A DNA stretch of 64,000 nucleotides, taken from positions 1,116,001-1,180,000 of the forward strand of contig NZ_WEGL01000002.1 in assembly GCF_009604455.1 (NCBI RefSeq), read 5' to 3'. Both the position numbers and the translations under genes were made by a program. Positions 63,540 through 64,000 of the stretch are shown here, one piece after another. The notes under the pieces were generated by a model. That model was given only the letters and a program-made list of their open reading frames with translations. It searched no databases and was not told the origin of the DNA. How positions within the stretch are numbered: position 1 is the stretch's first letter; every line of letters begins with the position of its first letter. Source of the DNA: Streptomyces sp. RB17. Lineage in GTDB: Bacteria; Actinomycetota; Actinomycetes; Streptomycetales; Streptomycetaceae.

Positions 63540-64000
63540 GGACTCCCATCAGCGTCGTGGCCAGGACCACCTCGTCGGTCACCAGCGCCGCCGCGCCGTC
63601 CCGGGCGCCGGCCTGCCGACGCTCGCGCACCTCGGCGGCGACCTCGGCCAGCCGTAGAAGTTGGTGGACGCCGACCCCATGCCGCCCAGACTGAAGGCCA
63701 GTTCCTCCTTGCGCCGGTCGGTCATCGCGCCGAGGGACTCCTCGTCGGCCGCGAGGGCGACCTCGGCGCCCTGGCAGACGTCCAGGTCGCCGCGGTTACG
63801 GCCGCGGCGGGTCAGGCCGTCGTCGAGGTGGGTGAAGTAGGCGCCGTCCGCGCCCTCGGGTACGAAGCCGGTGCCCGCCCAGCCGTCGGCGACTTCCCCG
63901 GTCCATGACCCCGGATCCCACCAGCATCCGGTCGGTGAGCGCGGCTAGTAGCCCAGCGCGATGGGAGCGTCGGCCCCCCAGGCCTCGGCGACCCGAACAC
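63540..64000 (-). pseudogene. F420-dependent LLM-class oxidoreductase, decayed
   Basis: Coding pieces on the minus strand fit a luciferase-like F420-dependent oxidoreductase. From the right edge they are VAEAWGADAPIALGY (then an in-frame stop), GEVADGWAGTGFVPEGADGA with YFTHLDDGL, GRNRGDLDVCQGAEVALAAD with KEELAFSLGGMGSASTNFY, and in another frame VRERRQAGARDGAAALVTDE with VVLATTLMG. At least two frameshifts, a stop codon and a missing C-terminus make it a pseudogene. It continues past the right edge of the window. Confidence 0.7.

Overview
This window is high-GC actinobacterial DNA, almost certainly from a Streptomyces chromosome. The signs are very high GC with strong third-position bias, GTG and occasional TTG starts, GGAGG-type ribosome binding sites mixed with leaderless starts, many one- and two-component regulators and ECF sigma factors, Tat and lipoprotein signals, and Streptomyces-typical families (two-domain DUF427, double-MerR regulators, GlxA regulators, standalone TOPRIM proteins). 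No rRNA, tRNA, CRISPR array or intact mobile element was seen. The mix of a few core genes (argG, gap, htpG, small ribosomal proteins) with scattered enzymes, regulators and about a dozen decayed genes looks like a flexible chromosome-arm region.

Layout. 0-9.4 kb: GNAT acetyltransferase, aldo/keto reductase, methyltransferase and small membrane protein, a histidine kinase/response regulator pair, a tyrosine-integrase remnant, an unknown protein divergent from a ketosynthase (KAS II type), and a VOC protein. 9.4-17 kb: ACT protein, an erythromycin-esterase-family enzyme divergent from a double-MerR regulator, nitroreductase, coiled-coil membrane protein, a kinase relic, and an epimerase divergent from a TetR regulator. 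17-24 kb: a Tat-secreted GH95-like glycosidase, a penicillin-binding protein, two adjacent broken genes (O-methyltransferase and HxlR-redoxin), and DUF427. 24-30 kb: argG under a probable ArgR box, a broken acetyltransferase, GlxA regulator, gap, fatty acid desaturase, TauE exporter. 30-36 kb: AraC regulator, a second two-component system, a two-gene ABC exporter, and a trio of cysteine-free ribosomal proteins L33, L31 and L36. 36-45 kb: deacetylase lipoprotein, NCS1 permease, acetate-type transporter, channel-like membrane protein, an ECF41 sigma operon with a recognisable autoregulatory promoter, YqeY and an NLP-type secreted protein. 45-54 kb: TOPRIM protein, DUF1330, htpG, a dead amino-acid permease, DUF1579-like protein with its WYL regulator, and a YheO-type regulator with a D-amino-acid PLP enzyme. 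54-64 kb: a truncated PIG-L gene, methyltransferase, YciI-type protein, phosphodiesterase, LTD protein, CtaG-like protein, flavin reductase and FAD monooxygenase, an ECF42 sigma pair, and decayed oxidoreductases at the right edge.

Themes. Several regulatory units can be read directly: perfect or near-perfect inverted repeats lie between divergent gene pairs (MerR/esterase, TetR/epimerase, WYL/DUF1579-like), two operator copies precede the GH95 gene, and a TGTCACA-N16-CGTC promoter precedes the ECF41 operon. At least fifteen genes have a TANNNT-like -10 hexamer 6-8 nt before the start and no Shine-Dalgarno, the pattern of leaderless mRNAs. Gene decay is heavy, with fragments of integrase, kinase, methyltransferase, regulator, acetyltransferase, RidA, permease, deacetylase and F420-type oxidoreductase genes. 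I did not find a clearly novel multi-gene system. The best candidates for follow-up are the ECF41 unit, the operator architectures, the cysteine-free ribosomal trio without an obvious Zur box, and the channel-like protein lacking a selectivity filter.
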